From the NCBI RefSeq assembly GCF_020085105.1, contig NC_058046.1:17384675-17448674 (forward strand): a stretch of 64,000 bases of DNA. Direction: 5' to 3'. The position numbers and the translations under genes were made by a program. Origin of the DNA: Siniperca chuatsi. Lineage: Eukaryota; Chordata; Actinopteri; Centrarchiformes; Sinipercidae. Below the pieces are notes generated by a model, which saw only the letters and a list, made by a program, of their open reading frames with translations, searched no databases and was not told the DNA's origin. This document shows, piece by piece, positions 28,027 to 39,402 of the stretch. Positions within the stretch are counted from its first letter, which is position 1. Every line of letters begins with the position of its first letter.

Positions 28027-31000
28027 CACACAGAATTATTAAGGCCTTGTGTTGTTTTGGCATTTGGCTAGTATCAGGGGAGCTGCAGAGTAATGGAGAG
28101 AGTAGACTTAAAAGGAAGAAAACATACCCTGCATTTCCCTAGGAGTGTCCCACATAGCAGAAATATCTGATCCTCTCAAACACACTGCTCATCCTCCTCT
28201 GTCTCATAGTTCTGCTTCAACTCAACTCCTCCCACATTCCTATGAAACAAATCACAATACTGCATGCACTGGAAAAATAGATAAAATGTATTTTTCAGAG
28301 GCCTCACCACATGTACTTTCATAGGACAACAATCCCCTTCACCTTCCTCATTCCCTCCACACCCCTCACCCCCTGTTGCTTGGCTTCTGCCGACCCCTCC
28401 TCTGTGTTTTGGTCTGCAGCCTCTCCTGGGGTGACAGGGTTAGCTGCTTACTCATGGAAATGGACAGCGATTCTGCTTAGAGGGCACTTTTCCTCCCGCT
28501 CAGGAGGAGAGCGCAGGAAACCATGACAATAACAAACTGTACAGCTCCTGCTCAACAGTCTCACATACATATATGCAGACACACACACCACACCATATAC
28601 TTTATACATACAATATATGGGACACAGAGGCCTATACTTGCACACATAGCGGGTAGACAGTGCATGTCGACGGTACGTTTGGGTAAGGTTGTAAATGTGA
28701 GTGTGCTGCCAGGTTAAGGAAACACTGACATAGCAAAAAGGGTGAATGTCATTCTGGCTGCAATCTGCTTAAGAAAACATTAAAAAGAAAATAGAGGACA
28801 TCAACAAAGTCAGCATATTGGTTAATGAAGAGCAGGGCCATAACCGGAGAAGATCACGTGAAGTTCCTCTGAATTTCTGATTATTACTCTAACCCAACAT
28901 TACAAGACCCAGGTCAAAAAGCTTGTGATCCAGATACTGTTTGACTTAAAAGGTGGGAAAGCAACAGTTGTTTACACCTGTTTACACACCTTTCCTCGAT
29001 GGATACTCCCCTTTCCCAAAAGAGCAACACTAAACCACTGGCAGAACCAGAAAATTCTTTCATTTAAATGAAAGTCAAAGTAATTTCATAAGTGGTGGAG
29101 GATATATTCAGATCCTTTACTTAAGTAAAAGCACTAATACCACGCTGTAAAAAGACTCAAGTAAAAGTCCTGCATTGAAAATGTTACCTAGGTAAAAATA
29201 TGTAAGTATAATCAGGAAAATGTACTTAAAGTATTAAAAGTACAAGTACTCAATGTAGAAAAGTGAACCTTATGACTGTTATATTATTATTTGTTAGGTT
29301 TAGCAGTATGCTCTTTAGTAATCATATTAGTAGTTTCTTCTTTCTTTTTGACTGGCTGGTAGTGGGTGGGGCTTATCAATTAACCAAGTGACCCAGGTGC
29401 GATAAGGATTCTGGCTAGCAGCGTCCAGGTGTGATTCTGGCACTGAACCACTGTGCACGACCACGAGAGTGAGAGACCCGATACCAGAGCAACTTTTGGC
29501 TAATCCTCGCATTTGAGAAGCGGGAACCAGGAAATGTTCTTGCATGAAACATGACTTGAAAAATTAAAAATGTGAAATGATTATCAAAATAGTTGCCAAT
29601 TAATTTTTCTTTCAGTCGATTAATCAACTAATCGTTTCAGCTGTACTTGTACATTTTCATGTTTTGTGTGCAATAAAAAAAAAATCTTAAATTGTAAAGT
29701 AACTAAAGCTGTCAAATAATTGTAGTGGAGTAAAAAGTACTTGAGTAAATGTACTTTTTTTTAAATGTACTGTACATTTCACCACTGCATTTCATGTGTA
29801 GCATAAAATTTGCTTTTCGATCGCACACAAAGGAGAGCAGAGGAGAGAATAGAAGAGTGCTCTGTTACTTAGGCTAAACCAAATATACCCACAGCATCAC
29901 ACTGTTCATTACTGCTAACTCCTTTCCATGCGCCATCAATCACCGTTTGGCAATAAATCAATGAAGTTTCTTCTATTCCCACACACTAAAAACTGAAATA
30001 TTACAGCTGAGGCTGGTGTAATGGAAGTCATTAAGTTGTTTGCTGAATGGTGCCATGCATGGTTGCCAGGTCTGGCAGGTTGGCTGGACCCAGCAGGAAG
30101 TCTGGCAGGAAGTCTTTCTTCCTGGTCTCTGGGCCTCATCTGATACACCGATCCACACTTACAGTAACATCCTGGTCAGATTTCAGGTTGTAATATCAGA
30201 GGATTCTATGGAGGAGGAATGTCACTGCACTATATATATTTAGTTTGCTGAGGAACCAACTCAAAAGAATTATTGTACAGTTTCACAATCCAGTGTTTTA
30301 CTGTTAATCAATCCTGTTTTTGTTACATTTCCAGCACATAACTCTGTGGTCTAGTAGCCACAGTATCTCAATTGTTGTTATTTTAGAGACAGAGGATAAG
30401 CAAATCAGCAATTCAGCTCTTCTGTTCTGCTTCTTTTGCTTTTTAAAGCCTGGAGGCTTGTTCCTTGCCCACAATTATAGTCCGCAAACATGTCAGCAAA
30501 ATCTGAAAATATATTGTACATGGTTCTTCAGTCTCCACTACTACAGTAGGCTGTTTTCACAAACACGTTCTCCGACACTGATGTAACGTAGATAGACAAA
30601 AAGGATATGAAATTCTGAAGTGTGAGGTATTTCAGATAACTGATTTTGTATGCTGTTGTCTGTTTTCGTGCTTCTAAAAGCAGGGAAATACTGGCCTCTG
30701 CGTTAAAATAGAGAAGAATGCAAGCCTTTAGATTGGAGGACTATCTTTGGATCGAGCTCTGAGTCTCTCACGCTACCAGGATCATGTCTTAATCACATTC
30801 AGTGTTTGGAGAGCTGTCATGTACTGAAACATAGCAGCACAGAGACAGGAGAACAGAGCCCGGGGCAAACAAGCTTAGACTGAACACACAGTGAAAACCC
30901 ACTGAGGTCCCACTGGCAAACACATGGAAAATTCTCTTTTCAAAACATTCTGTCACTCTCCTGAACTTGTACACGATGTGGTTAACTTGTGCTTATTATG

Positions 31001-34000
31001 TGTTTAAGCATCCATAATCGGTTACAAGAATGAGAGGTCAGTGACATCCCTTCAACAGCTACTGTATGTCCCTTCACTCCAGTGAATTCCCAGGTTCAAA
31101 GTAATCTGCTCTAAGCTCTGATATGGCACATGACATAATGTCCATGTGGGGCTTCCTTTTATGGAATAATAGTGACCTTCCTGTTGTGGTATGACTTTGC
31201 CATTTCAAAGCCAGTCTAATGAACAGACAGAGACAAGAATGAGCACACAAAATCCCTTACTCCACACAGTGCTAAAACCACCTACCCGACAGTCTCTCTG
31301 CAGGGTCTTCATTAGGTTGTTGTACGTTTCTGCGTCAAAGTAAAGCCCTTCTTCATGCATGTCCTGGAAGTCCAGATCTTTGTAGGTCGGACAAGCCTTC
31401 TCTCTCTCTTTACGGGACGCTCGTCTCTTGTAGGTGGATCCCTTCAGGTCGTATTTGTAGTGCATTTTGACGGACCGCGGCAGCACGTTGTTCATCACCA
31501 CCAGGCGGATGTTGATGCCACCAGACTGGATGCAGTACAGTCCGTAGAACTTGGGCAGCAGGGTGCGTGGATTCTGATTCAGGTTCTGTGAAGTGAAAGG
31601 CAGCTTAAGTCATAATGCAGTGACCAGGATCAAAATACACAGAAACAATTTCATCGATTTGGATTACACTTTTACATTAATGTAATTGGGCTATGTTTTT
31701 GGAAACTTTGAGTTTGGGTTCTGATTTCTGAATGGCTATATTGTGTTGCAAATTACCTGATAAATATAATAGGTTTTTAGCTATGTGGCTGCAGAAAACC
31801 CCATACATGCGACTTTGTTACTGTTTGTGGAGTGCTTTACTTTATAAAAAATATAATTTCATTATTTGGTACTGTTTAAAAACTAAATAAATATTGTGGA
31901 CCATACATTTTCTGTTTTTATTACAATCATGTTTTATCACAAGTTTAAATGGGTGCAGAGGGTCAAACATTTAGGTTGCAAGTATGAAAAAGGGAGCAAA
32001 GGATCAAATGTTTGACTTCTGTACATGCAACCAATGTGTCCTCCATCCCCTTGACTGAGACACTTTTCAGTCTGATGGTGCCCTACTGCTGGAGCTATTG
32101 AGAACATTTACTGCATATCATTAATGCCACATCTGATGAGTGGTCTGTTCAGATTTAACACTAAGAGGGTTTTAGACACCCATTCAACACTCAGAAGTGT
32201 AGTTTTGCCACCTCACCATGTGCTGGAGACCTCATGAAGCAATATATATTATGTGTAATATATAATAATATAATATTATGGTGTCTCACCATGTAGTACC
32301 CAGGCAGCAATCTCTGGAGAAACTTGGCCTCTTTGTGCTGGACGGTTTTAATGATGAACTCGTCATCGCTGGTTAGGTAGAAGAGAGAACCGCTGGCCCC
32401 CGGGTTGGTCAGCTCAATCAGAGGCTCATTTACCAGGGAGTACTGAGGAAGGAAAACATAAAAAAACAGAGGTCAGACTTCTAGAAAACAGCTTCACTTG
32501 GAAGATATCCACACATAAACAGCTCTAAACACATAAACTAATACACAGAAAAAAACATTTTCACTATTTAAAGTTTATATGGAAAACACCATTAAACAAA
32601 GATGCTACACCACAGACATCTTTTGTTTATTTAGTGCTGGAAGTGCTGGGTATTTACAGTAAGTCTTCTCATACAAAAGCACCAGGTTTCTATTCAATTA
32701 CTTGTTTTAGTGGCTCCATACAGCATCCACTCCGCTGGGAAGGCGTTCCACACATTTTGGAACCTGGCTGCAGGGATTTGCTCCCATTCAGCCACAAGAG
32801 CATCAATGGGGTAAGACACTGATGTTAGGCAATATGGCCTGGCTCCTTAAAATTCACCCCCAAGGTGTGGGATGGGGTTGAGGTCAAGGCTCTGTGCAGG
32901 CCAGCCACGTTCTTACACATCAAAGTCAGAAAACCATTTCTTTATGGATCTGGCTCTGTGCATAGAGGCACTGTGATGTTGAAACAGGAAAGGGCCTTCC
33001 TCAAACTGTTGTCACAAAGTTGGAAGAACACTGTTGTCTAAAATCTCATTGTATGCAGCATGTCAAGGAATGCAGGTCTCTGTCTACATTATTTTCATTG
33101 TTCAAAAAAACACTAATCAGTTAATTGCAGAAATACCAGATCTGGATCACATGACTCCAAAGCAAAATCTGTCTGCTTCAACTTCAATGAAATCTACAGA
33201 CATTTGACCGTTCCTCCTGACAAACAGGAGGGAACATGGACAGAAACATATGCTCCTCAGCCGAGGGTAATAAGGAGCAATTACTGCTTGCGCTGCATCT
33301 CAAAAAAACACCAGAACGGATCGAGAGTCTTCATGCCAACGTGTGAGGGAGAGCTGTGAGAGCGGCCGACTGAAGAGAAGGGTTAGATGTTAATCAGTGC
33401 ATTATGAGTGCAACATGTTCAGAGGAGATTAGAAACACTGGAGGCATCCACTCTCCCTCTCGAGGGACTTTTCCACCGTCTGCAGTCACATTGAGTTACC
33501 AGCACAAACACATCCACAGTCTATTGCATTTGCATTCAGGATACTGTGTGTGTGTGTTCTCTCTTTTAATTAGACTCTGCTGTGTGGCTTCTGTCTGAAT
33601 GAATTCATCATCACCTCAAGGACATCAATCATCAGAGTACATCCTCTAAGCTGCAGTTTCTTATGCCATCCTCCCTCTATTGCCTTGAAGTTAAATTTCG
33701 TCTCTGTGTCTGCTCCATAGCCTTTTGTCTTTCACTCTGCAGAAACAAATTTGGCATTTAAAAACAAGAATGCAGCTGGTGGGGTTTTGAGAGGCTTGGA
33801 GGCAGACAGAAAACAGGAAGATGGCATCACATCATGATGAAGCCCAAACAAGATTACACAAAATCTAATTTTGTTCCAAGCAAGAAGCATACGTGTAAAT
33901 AATAAATAATAATAATAAATATGGCAACAAGGTATACTCGTGAGCAGCAAATTAAATTAACATACAGGATGGCATGTAGGGTACATAAATAAAGGCTTTG

Positions 34001-37000
34001 ACAGGGGTGTTTGAACATGCCTTGTGAGTGATATTAGATACCCAAGGCTTCAGTCAGAGAACATTTTCACAGACAGAAACACAAGTGAATCTCTTCTCAG
34101 AATCTCTTTAAAAACATTACTCTCTCTTTCTAGTTCTCATTCAGTGTTTGTCATTGATTCTGCTAGGAAATCACTGAATCATCTGCTGCTTTTATTCAGC
34201 ACTGGGAGCTGGTTAAAGCCGTCGTAATGAGGGCACACTCCGTTAGCTCAGTCATTACCTCCACTATCTCCACCACCCCAATGTTTTGCCTCGACTTCAT
34301 CCTCCTATCCTGTCTTTCCCCTGCACAGATGGTGTGTGGCATTACCCGCCCACTACTCAAATACACGTTGAATTCTGTGACAATTTAGTAAGCACTGAGG
34401 TGGAAAATTAGCGTTCAGTCAGTGGGAAGTAATTCAGGACAAAGACAACCAGCAGGCCATTGTCTCTTGTTTATAGGAGCAATGGTCGTTTTTCTATTAG
34501 TATTTTTGACATATGTATATATAGAAACAATGGAACAAAGTATTCATGAGGACAAATAAATGAACTACTGAGCAGAAATAAAGTGTGTGGTTCAACATAG
34601 AGTATGCTTACACCAGAGAGATTTAAAAAAATGTTAAATGCGTTGTTTGAGACACACTGACTAAAGCAATAGTTCAAAATTTGGGGAAATACGTTTATTC
34701 GCTTTCTTGCCAAGAGTTATATAAGAAGATTGATACCACTCTCATGTCTGTCCGCTAAATACAAAGCTACAGCCAGCTGGCAGTTAGCTTAGCTTAGCAT
34801 AAAGACTACAGCTACAGCTAGCCTGGCTTTGTCTGAAGGCAACAAAATCTGGCTACCGGCATCTCTAAAGCTCACTAACTAACACGTATTTTGTTGGTTT
34901 AATCCATACAAAAACTGAAGTCTAAAAACAACAATTTGTGGTTTTATGTGGGGTTATGTGCAGGACTATTTCTTGGCCAGGAGCAGTGACTTCCTGTCTT
35001 TTTTTCTGGGTAAAACTCTAACATACAGTAGGTGAATTTGATCTCATGTTTCATAGTGTCTTACTTAGGTATACAATGTTTATGCTTGATTTGATTTGAC
35101 GCTTCATCCCCACACCCACACCTGCATGATATTTTGAAAATGAGTTGGTAAGAAGCAAAAGGATTGAACTTGAGGACTGGATTATGAGTGTGCATAATCG
35201 TGTGAAGGTTGAACAAATAATGACCAGCTGGGTCTCAGCCAGGTTTTAGTCTTACCAGGTAGTCGTCTGGTTTGATGCCAAACAGATCCCTGAAGTAGCG
35301 GAAGGCCAGCGGGGCGTAGGTCTTGAAGCGGAAGTCAGGATAATGATGTGCTGGGGTCAAGTTGCTTCCCTCACTGGGATGTGCAATGAATAACCAAGCA
35401 TGCCAGGAAACAAAAACATATAATGATATATTAGATACATTATTCCAACACTAACTCAAATAAGGGGTGTAAAGAAACCCTTTCACATTATATAAGTGAA
35501 ACATGCCACTGTCATTAACACAGTCATTCTCCAACCAAGGATCCCATGCAGGCAGCACCAGGGGGAAAGTGAAGCCAAACACCCAGTCTTTGTGCCTGGG
35601 TATCTAGGCCATTGACTCCCAGTAAGTGTATCAGTGGGCCCTTGTAATGTGCTCCACCCATGCATGAACAGGCTTCAGTAAAGTTATCTATGGGAACCCA
35701 GATTTACCAGTATTGTGGTGACAAACTGGCCTGTATAGAGCGCTTCGTCTGGAGACTGAAGGTGGCTCTGATTACTGAATCTTAACAATACCACACAACA
35801 TATGAGCCTTGACTCTGAGGGGGAGAAAGGGAATAGCAAATAAAAACAGCAAACACACAATATAACCTACATTTTTTTGTTGTCTTGACTGGACAGTGAG
35901 ACCTGACATTCTCAGACGGGCTTCAACAAAGACCAACCCTGTTTTGTAACCTGTGTCCGCGGGGAACACCACGACACAGGAGTAAGCACGTCTGATAAGC
36001 TTAGCACAAATCAGCCATCAAGTCTTTCTTCAAATAAACTCTCATTGAAATCAATCACACTGACCCTAAATCTACAAGAAGTAAGTTAATAAAGGCTTTT
36101 GTTTTCCAGGGCATCTCTAAATCTGGTTAAAATTCTGAGGACTGGGATGGTTTTCTGGGTAAAGAGGCTACTGTGTTGTTGTTTTGTGCTGGTGCCATAT
36201 TCGGTAATGGGATACAGGCAACAGTCAGGCCTTGCTGCATATACCTGTGATTACGTTACAGTGAAATCTAACTGGTCTGTTTAGTGCGTGAGGGCAGCAA
36301 CAATTATCTATCATCAGTGACTGACAGTCCATTATGGTAACGCACGCCTCGCATGGAAACCATTGAGCAACACACAGCACCTGGAAATGTTTCATTCAGT
36401 CTAATCAGAAAGCCATCTGTGTGTGTGCCTCTGCCTGGTGAAAGACGTGGGCTGGTTGTCAGAGATACATGCACTGGGAAACAAAAAACTGTGTGTGTGT
36501 GAGTCAAAATGATCTGCAACATCTCTAGGCATCCAAAACTAGACTGATGGGACAAAAAAGGTGGAAAAACCTCCAGAGAGGAGCAACAACAAGAGGAGGA
36601 AGAGTGGGAGAGAAGTGGTGAGAGGGAGGGAGGCAATAAAAGCATCTGAGAGCCCTCCCAATCACTCAGCCGCTCTCACAGGATACTCTGTCAGTGAATT
36701 GAAAAAGAGGAGTTTGTGTTTGTGTGCTGTTACAGAACAGAAAAGAAATACAGAGAAAGTATGGAGAATAAAGAGGAAAATGATTATGTCAGATGCTGTA
36801 CATAATACTTACATTTTCCCTCCCCACTGATTAAGTTTTGTTTGTTGTTTCTTGTGTAATTTTCTTTTTTCTCCTAACCATGTAGCCTTGATTTTTTTTA
36901 TTTCAGTTGGCTTTTCCAGTGAAAAGCTGGCTCTGAAGATAAGACTAAAACTTCCGTTTTATTTCACCATTATGTGAAAAGCCTTGACATTGGGTGCAGA

Positions 37001-39185
37001 CTGAGGATGATGTAACATGCTTGCTTTCATATGTTGTACTTCACTATCTCAGCAAAGCTACAGCAGGTTTTTAAACATTCATCACTGTAGGGCCAATACC
37101 GAAACCAAGAGTAACGTCTGGCTGTTGCTGAGGAGCAGGGCAGTAAATGTGCGTGCCAAGACCAGGTTTGCATAAACCATACCATGAGTTTGCATATCCT
37201 GGTGCAGGATCTCAAATGTAAACCACAAAGTATTTCCTAGTAGGACTCCAATTCTCTTCCTGAAGCTTCAGAGGTAAATACAGTGATGATACATGTAAAA
37301 ATAAAAAATAAAACAACTAGTGAACACCTTTTTTGTCATCTATTTCCTTTTGTAATCTTTGCATGTTTTTCAGGATAGGACATACAAAGCACATTTTTAA
37401 ATAGAAAATAGAACATAATCAATCCATTCAGACAGCTAACATCAAATGATGAGATCCTCTAAAACTGACTATTATCTACTGTGAGACTGTAAGTGCTAGT
37501 AAGTGACATTGTCGTACTGATTAATTGTAAAAATAGATACCGTATATACCTGAGCATCAACTGTGTGTTAATGTATGTGTGAATACATGAGTCACACTTT
37601 CAAAGAATTCTTGGGTCTGTTTTGGATTATATAAAATGTTTCTTTAAAGCTAAAGCCAGCCTGAGATGACGGAGCAGCCACACACTGACATATGTTTTGC
37701 ACTGTGGCACTAAGAGGCACACAGTAAGCTGATTTTACAGTTCTTGGCAGGATTATCCACTAGAATAGTTTTATTCCTGCATCATGACTTCGACTAGCAA
37801 AATTCACTTTGTTGATAAATGATGATGGTGGAAGTTTGTGGTAGCAGCATAATTTCTTTGGACTGGATGTCCAGCGCCTGCAGTTTCCATTCAACATGAT
37901 TAATAATAGTTTTAAATGTTTTTAGTACAAGACCCAGACATATAATATGTGAGTGGGCAGACAGGCAAAGTTTAGTTTTAGTCGCTTTCCATTTATTCGC
38001 ATTGCAGAGTCAGGAAACTGTCACAACCCAAGAGCAGCCTGTTACCACCTACACATAATCTGTTTCATGAAGCAGCTCTCTGATTCACTAGACCAATAAC
38101 ATTGAGCTTATGCAAAAGTCTGGCTGTTATTTTGATGACAATGTGCAAACTATTACTACACAAATAACTGTATACTGTATACTGTATGTTAAACGAGTGC
38201 TTCCGAAAATGGATACATTATAGAACATGTCGTGCTGTGTATGGAAGCTGTGTGCGAGTATGAACGCATGTCTGAATGGGTTGGCGCTACGTAACACTGA
38301 CCTGGGCAGAAAGACACTCTCCACCACATAGAAGTCTTGCATAAGCACGTCTCTGTCAGGCTTGGAGGTGAGGTTTCCCACTGTATAGCCAATACCAAGC
38401 TGAATGGCCCCCTTCAAGGCCGATGATGTGGTCTAGATAGGAAAGTAGAAGAAAAAACATCACATCAGTCAGGCTGTTATAGCATACTGTCACTGCTATC
38501 CCCATTACATACACTGTTACACATTGGGTGTAAATGTGAACGATTGAAAAAAAAAATTTGCAAGCCTGAGAGTGATATTACTTCTGTTTGAGCCATTTTT
38601 GTATTTGTATATTTTGTATAGTACAATTTGTACTAAAATATAGTATAATTTCAATACAAACACAATAAACCCCAAGGCCAAAAAAGGCTGGGATATAAAC
38701 ATACTAGTACTCTTGTTGAGTGGGTAGCCACTACAAAAAAAACATTGACCAGTTTTTTTGTTCCAACCTGAACAATGGGACTCTCACTGTGGAGAGCCTT
38801 GTAATGGTGACATCTTAAGAAATGCTGCCATAAGCAGTGATGTCTAAAGTAAAAAAAAAAAAGAAAGAAAACAAGTGAAAGAAAACAAGTCTGACCCCTG
38901 CCAGCACTGGCAGGGGTCAGGACATTATGTGCTGTACAAGAACATTTATAAGGACTCATGTGACTCACAGGCTCAGAAGTAAAGATCATTTGGACTTGTT
39001 GCCTCTAAACAGCGGCATTCCAAAATAAATGTTGTGGATGCAGGTTCACATTCGTCTTAAGAGGCAAATAAAACCAAACACAGTGAGGCTCTTGTATGAA
39101 TAGTCACACTTTTTACCTTCTTATATGTTTTCTCTCTGCTTGTGCTCCACAGCCCGCTCATCCCATTTTCTGTTGTGGTTGACAT
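18245..39185 (-). CDS. pip5k1b: Phosphatidylinositol-4-phosphate 5-kinase type I beta, complete coding sequence
   Basis: Makes PI(4,5)P2 from PI4P at the plasma membrane. Coding exons in transcript order: 39185-39117, 38432-38302, 35373-35256, 32442-32290, 31585-31286, 25311-25109, 24732-24649, 23815-23767, 23662-23578, 22471-22313, 20920-20788, 18557-18434, then stop in 18247-18245. Together 1,611 nt, 536 residues (human about 540), frame kept at every junction. Landmarks: glycine-rich loop NPGASGSLF (119-127), catalytic lysine in [10 protein letters not shown] (K138), DLKGS (203-207), MDYSLLLG with D266, GIIDILQSY with D347, and activation loop [16 protein letters not shown] with E359, the PI4P-specifying glutamate of type I enzymes. 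The beta isoform is favoured over alpha and gamma by the tail motifs [11 protein letters not shown] and STFTLED and the C-terminal DVYL. Start ATG is the first codon of its exon. Confidence 0.95.
18434..18557 (-). CDS. pip5k1b: pip5k1b last long coding exon, C-terminal tail
   Basis: 124 nt. It completes a split glycine codon from the exon at 20920-20788, then reads [20 protein letters not shown] and ends [12 protein letters not shown]. The donor gtgagt directly follows the TTG leucine codon. The conserved DVYL ending and the TGA at the start of the next exon show that translation ends exactly at the exon junction. Confidence 0.92.
18558..20787 (-). other. pip5k1b intron, 2.2 kb
   Basis: Between the last two protein-coding exons. 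AT-rich, with no second gene and no clear mobile element; a phrase resembling fish repeats (accaccagggggcaac) occurs near 19540. Confidence 0.7.
21081..21230. mobile_element. Half-copy of the 46117-46515 miniature element
   Basis: It runs from gtagtttcaaagcccaagcc to ggagttcccctctaatt. It aligns by eye with about 46365-46515 of the TTAA-flanked element (gtctccaagctcaagccaag ... gagtgcccctttaa), with shared internal words such as catgatgagtaaac versus catgacaagtaaac. The left half is missing or unrecognisable. Confidence 0.6.
21304..21351. repeat. Perfect 17-bp inverted repeat (hairpin)
   Basis: Arm AACAATATGATCAATAC (21304-21320), a 14-nt loop, and the exact reverse complement at 21335-21351. 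It lies just outside the miniature-element relic. Confidence 0.9.
22472..23577 (-). other. pip5k1b intron, 1.1 kb
   Basis: Contains a retroposon-tail-like segment at about 22975-23040. The rest is unremarkable. Confidence 0.7.
22975..23045 (-). mobile_element. Retroposon 3'-tail relic
   Basis: Contains tactttattgatccccgagg preceded by an aatcagaatcagaa direct repeat. This phrase is very common in percomorph genomes. On the minus strand it reads as a small hairpin, then AATAAAG, then short TTCTGA repeats, which looks like the 3' end of a LINE or SINE. Exact family not assigned. Confidence 0.6.
23816..24648 (-). other. pip5k1b intron, 0.8 kb
   Basis: Separates the split arginine codon of [13 protein letters not shown] see nothing else in it. 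Confidence 0.75.
25109..25311 (-). CDS. pip5k1b: pip5k1b exon with MDYSLLLG and the variable insert
   Basis: 203 nt, residues 258-325, acceptor tttctacag, donor gtgagt. It begins [20 protein letters not shown] with the catalytic aspartate (D266). A Gly/Glu/Arg-rich insert of about 25 residues follows, then [20 protein letters not shown]. The insert is where PIP5K isoforms differ most. The [12 protein letters not shown] form, with V rather than A, favours beta. Confidence 0.94.
27474..27535. mobile_element. 'attaatcgataat...ttgcagc' miniature repeat relic
   Basis: The phrase gattaatcgataatcattag followed by ttgcagcc is the conserved end of a fish repeat family with alternating ATTAATCGAT words. 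Only one end is visible here. A similar phrase in another copy lies at 29610-29645. Confidence 0.5.
27984..28025 (+). repeat. (CA)n microsatellite
   Basis: About 21 uninterrupted CA units inside the 6-kb pip5k1b intron. Confidence 0.97.
29090..29787. mobile_element. hAT-type non-autonomous element ('tacttaagtaaaag' family), with internal insertion
   Basis: The left end aagtggtggaggatatattc and the right end aaatgtac...ttcaccactg form short inverted ends (AGTGGTG / CACCACT). Flanking words aATTTCAT and cATTTCAT suggest an 8-bp target duplication with one mismatch. Both arms are full of ACTTAAGTA/TACTTGAGTA words typical of this fish family. The middle (about 29330-29650) is unlike the family and includes a second repeat's end (gattaatcaactaatcgttt), so another element has probably inserted. 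Confidence 0.75.
31286..31585 (-). CDS. pip5k1b: pip5k1b central kinase exon (DLKGS)
   Basis: 300 nt, residues 158-257, acceptor cacttcacag, donor gtaggt. It carries [18 protein letters not shown], the hinge region [10 protein letters not shown], the PIP-kinase signature [17 protein letters not shown], and ends LQRDCR. It is the longest coding exon of the gene and diagnostic for type I PIP kinases. Confidence 0.95.
32634..33060 (-). pseudogene. Decayed Tc1/mariner-like transposase fragment
   Basis: On the minus strand the pieces read [20 protein letters not shown], then after a stop [17 protein letters not shown], then [20 protein letters not shown] in another frame. WPAQSxDLNPI around the second catalytic aspartate and the EWxxIP segment are hallmarks of Tc1-type DDE transposases. 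It has an in-frame stop and frameshifts, so it is dead. It lies in a pip5k1b intron, in the same orientation as the gene. Terminal repeats were not found. Confidence 0.8.
34664..35035. mobile_element. Widespread fish non-autonomous repeat ('ttagcttagcataaagact')
   Basis: Contains tagcttagcttagcataaag, gctagcctggctttgtctga and ctctaaagctcactaactaa in the order seen in a very abundant teleost repeat. It carries no coding capacity. Ends were estimated from the conserved start (aatagttcaaaatttgggga) and are approximate. Confidence 0.7.
35374..38301 (-). other. pip5k1b intron, 2.9 kb
   Basis: Between the split serine codon of [12 protein letters not shown]. It has a purine-rich patch at 36555-36640 and AT-rich sequence elsewhere. 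No feature was recognised. Confidence 0.7.
38433..39116 (-). other. pip5k1b intron, 0.7 kb
   Basis: Between TYKK and TTSSALKG. It contains a 14-bp perfect-arm palindrome at 38891-38920. Confidence 0.75.
38891..38920. repeat. 14-bp perfect inverted repeat, 2-nt centre
   Basis: CTGACCCCTGCCAG (38891-38904), CA, then the exact reverse complement at 38907-38920. It is GC-rich in an AT-rich intron, 200 bp downstream of the start-codon exon of pip5k1b. Confidence 0.92.
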
Positions 39186-39298
39186 CTGAAAGAGACATAA
39201 AGAACTGAAATATAACCATGAAGTAAAATTACTGGTACTAATGTGATCTCTTAAAATTACTGTTTTCATCATTAATATGGTCAACAGCATAAACTTAC

Positions 39299-39402
39299 CT
39301 TGCTTAATGAAAAGCTGTGCACAACAAACAGTGATCAGGGCGACATCTCTTGATTGTCAGCTTTAGCAAACATCAGGAGGTTTGGATCTGTCAGGGGACC
39401 CT
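39299..39402 (-). other. pip5k1b: Probable pip5k1b non-coding 5' exon with a short upstream ORF
   Basis: On the minus strand the sequence has acceptor ttctcctacag, 104 nt of exon, then donor AAG/gtaagttt, 113 bp upstream of the start-codon exon. Because the coding ATG sits at the very first base of its exon, a separate 5'-UTR exon is needed, and this fits. It contains an upstream ORF at 39373-39335: ATG, 12 codons, then TGA. No transcript evidence is available. Confidence 0.5.

Larger units (their letters stand above)
25312..31285 (-). other. pip5k1b intron, 6.0 kb
   Basis: Between LQRDCR and VLESFKIM, adjacent residues in the family, so no exon is missing. It contains short CA tracts near 26395, a (CA)n array at 27984-28025, two 'attaatcgat' repeat relics (27474-27535 and 29590-29650) and a hAT-type element at 29090-29787. 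Confidence 0.75.
32443..35255 (-). other. pip5k1b intron, 2.8 kb
   Basis: Holds a decayed Tc1-like transposase fragment (about 32640-33060) and a widespread fish repeat (about 34664-35035). No other gene. Confidence 0.75.
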
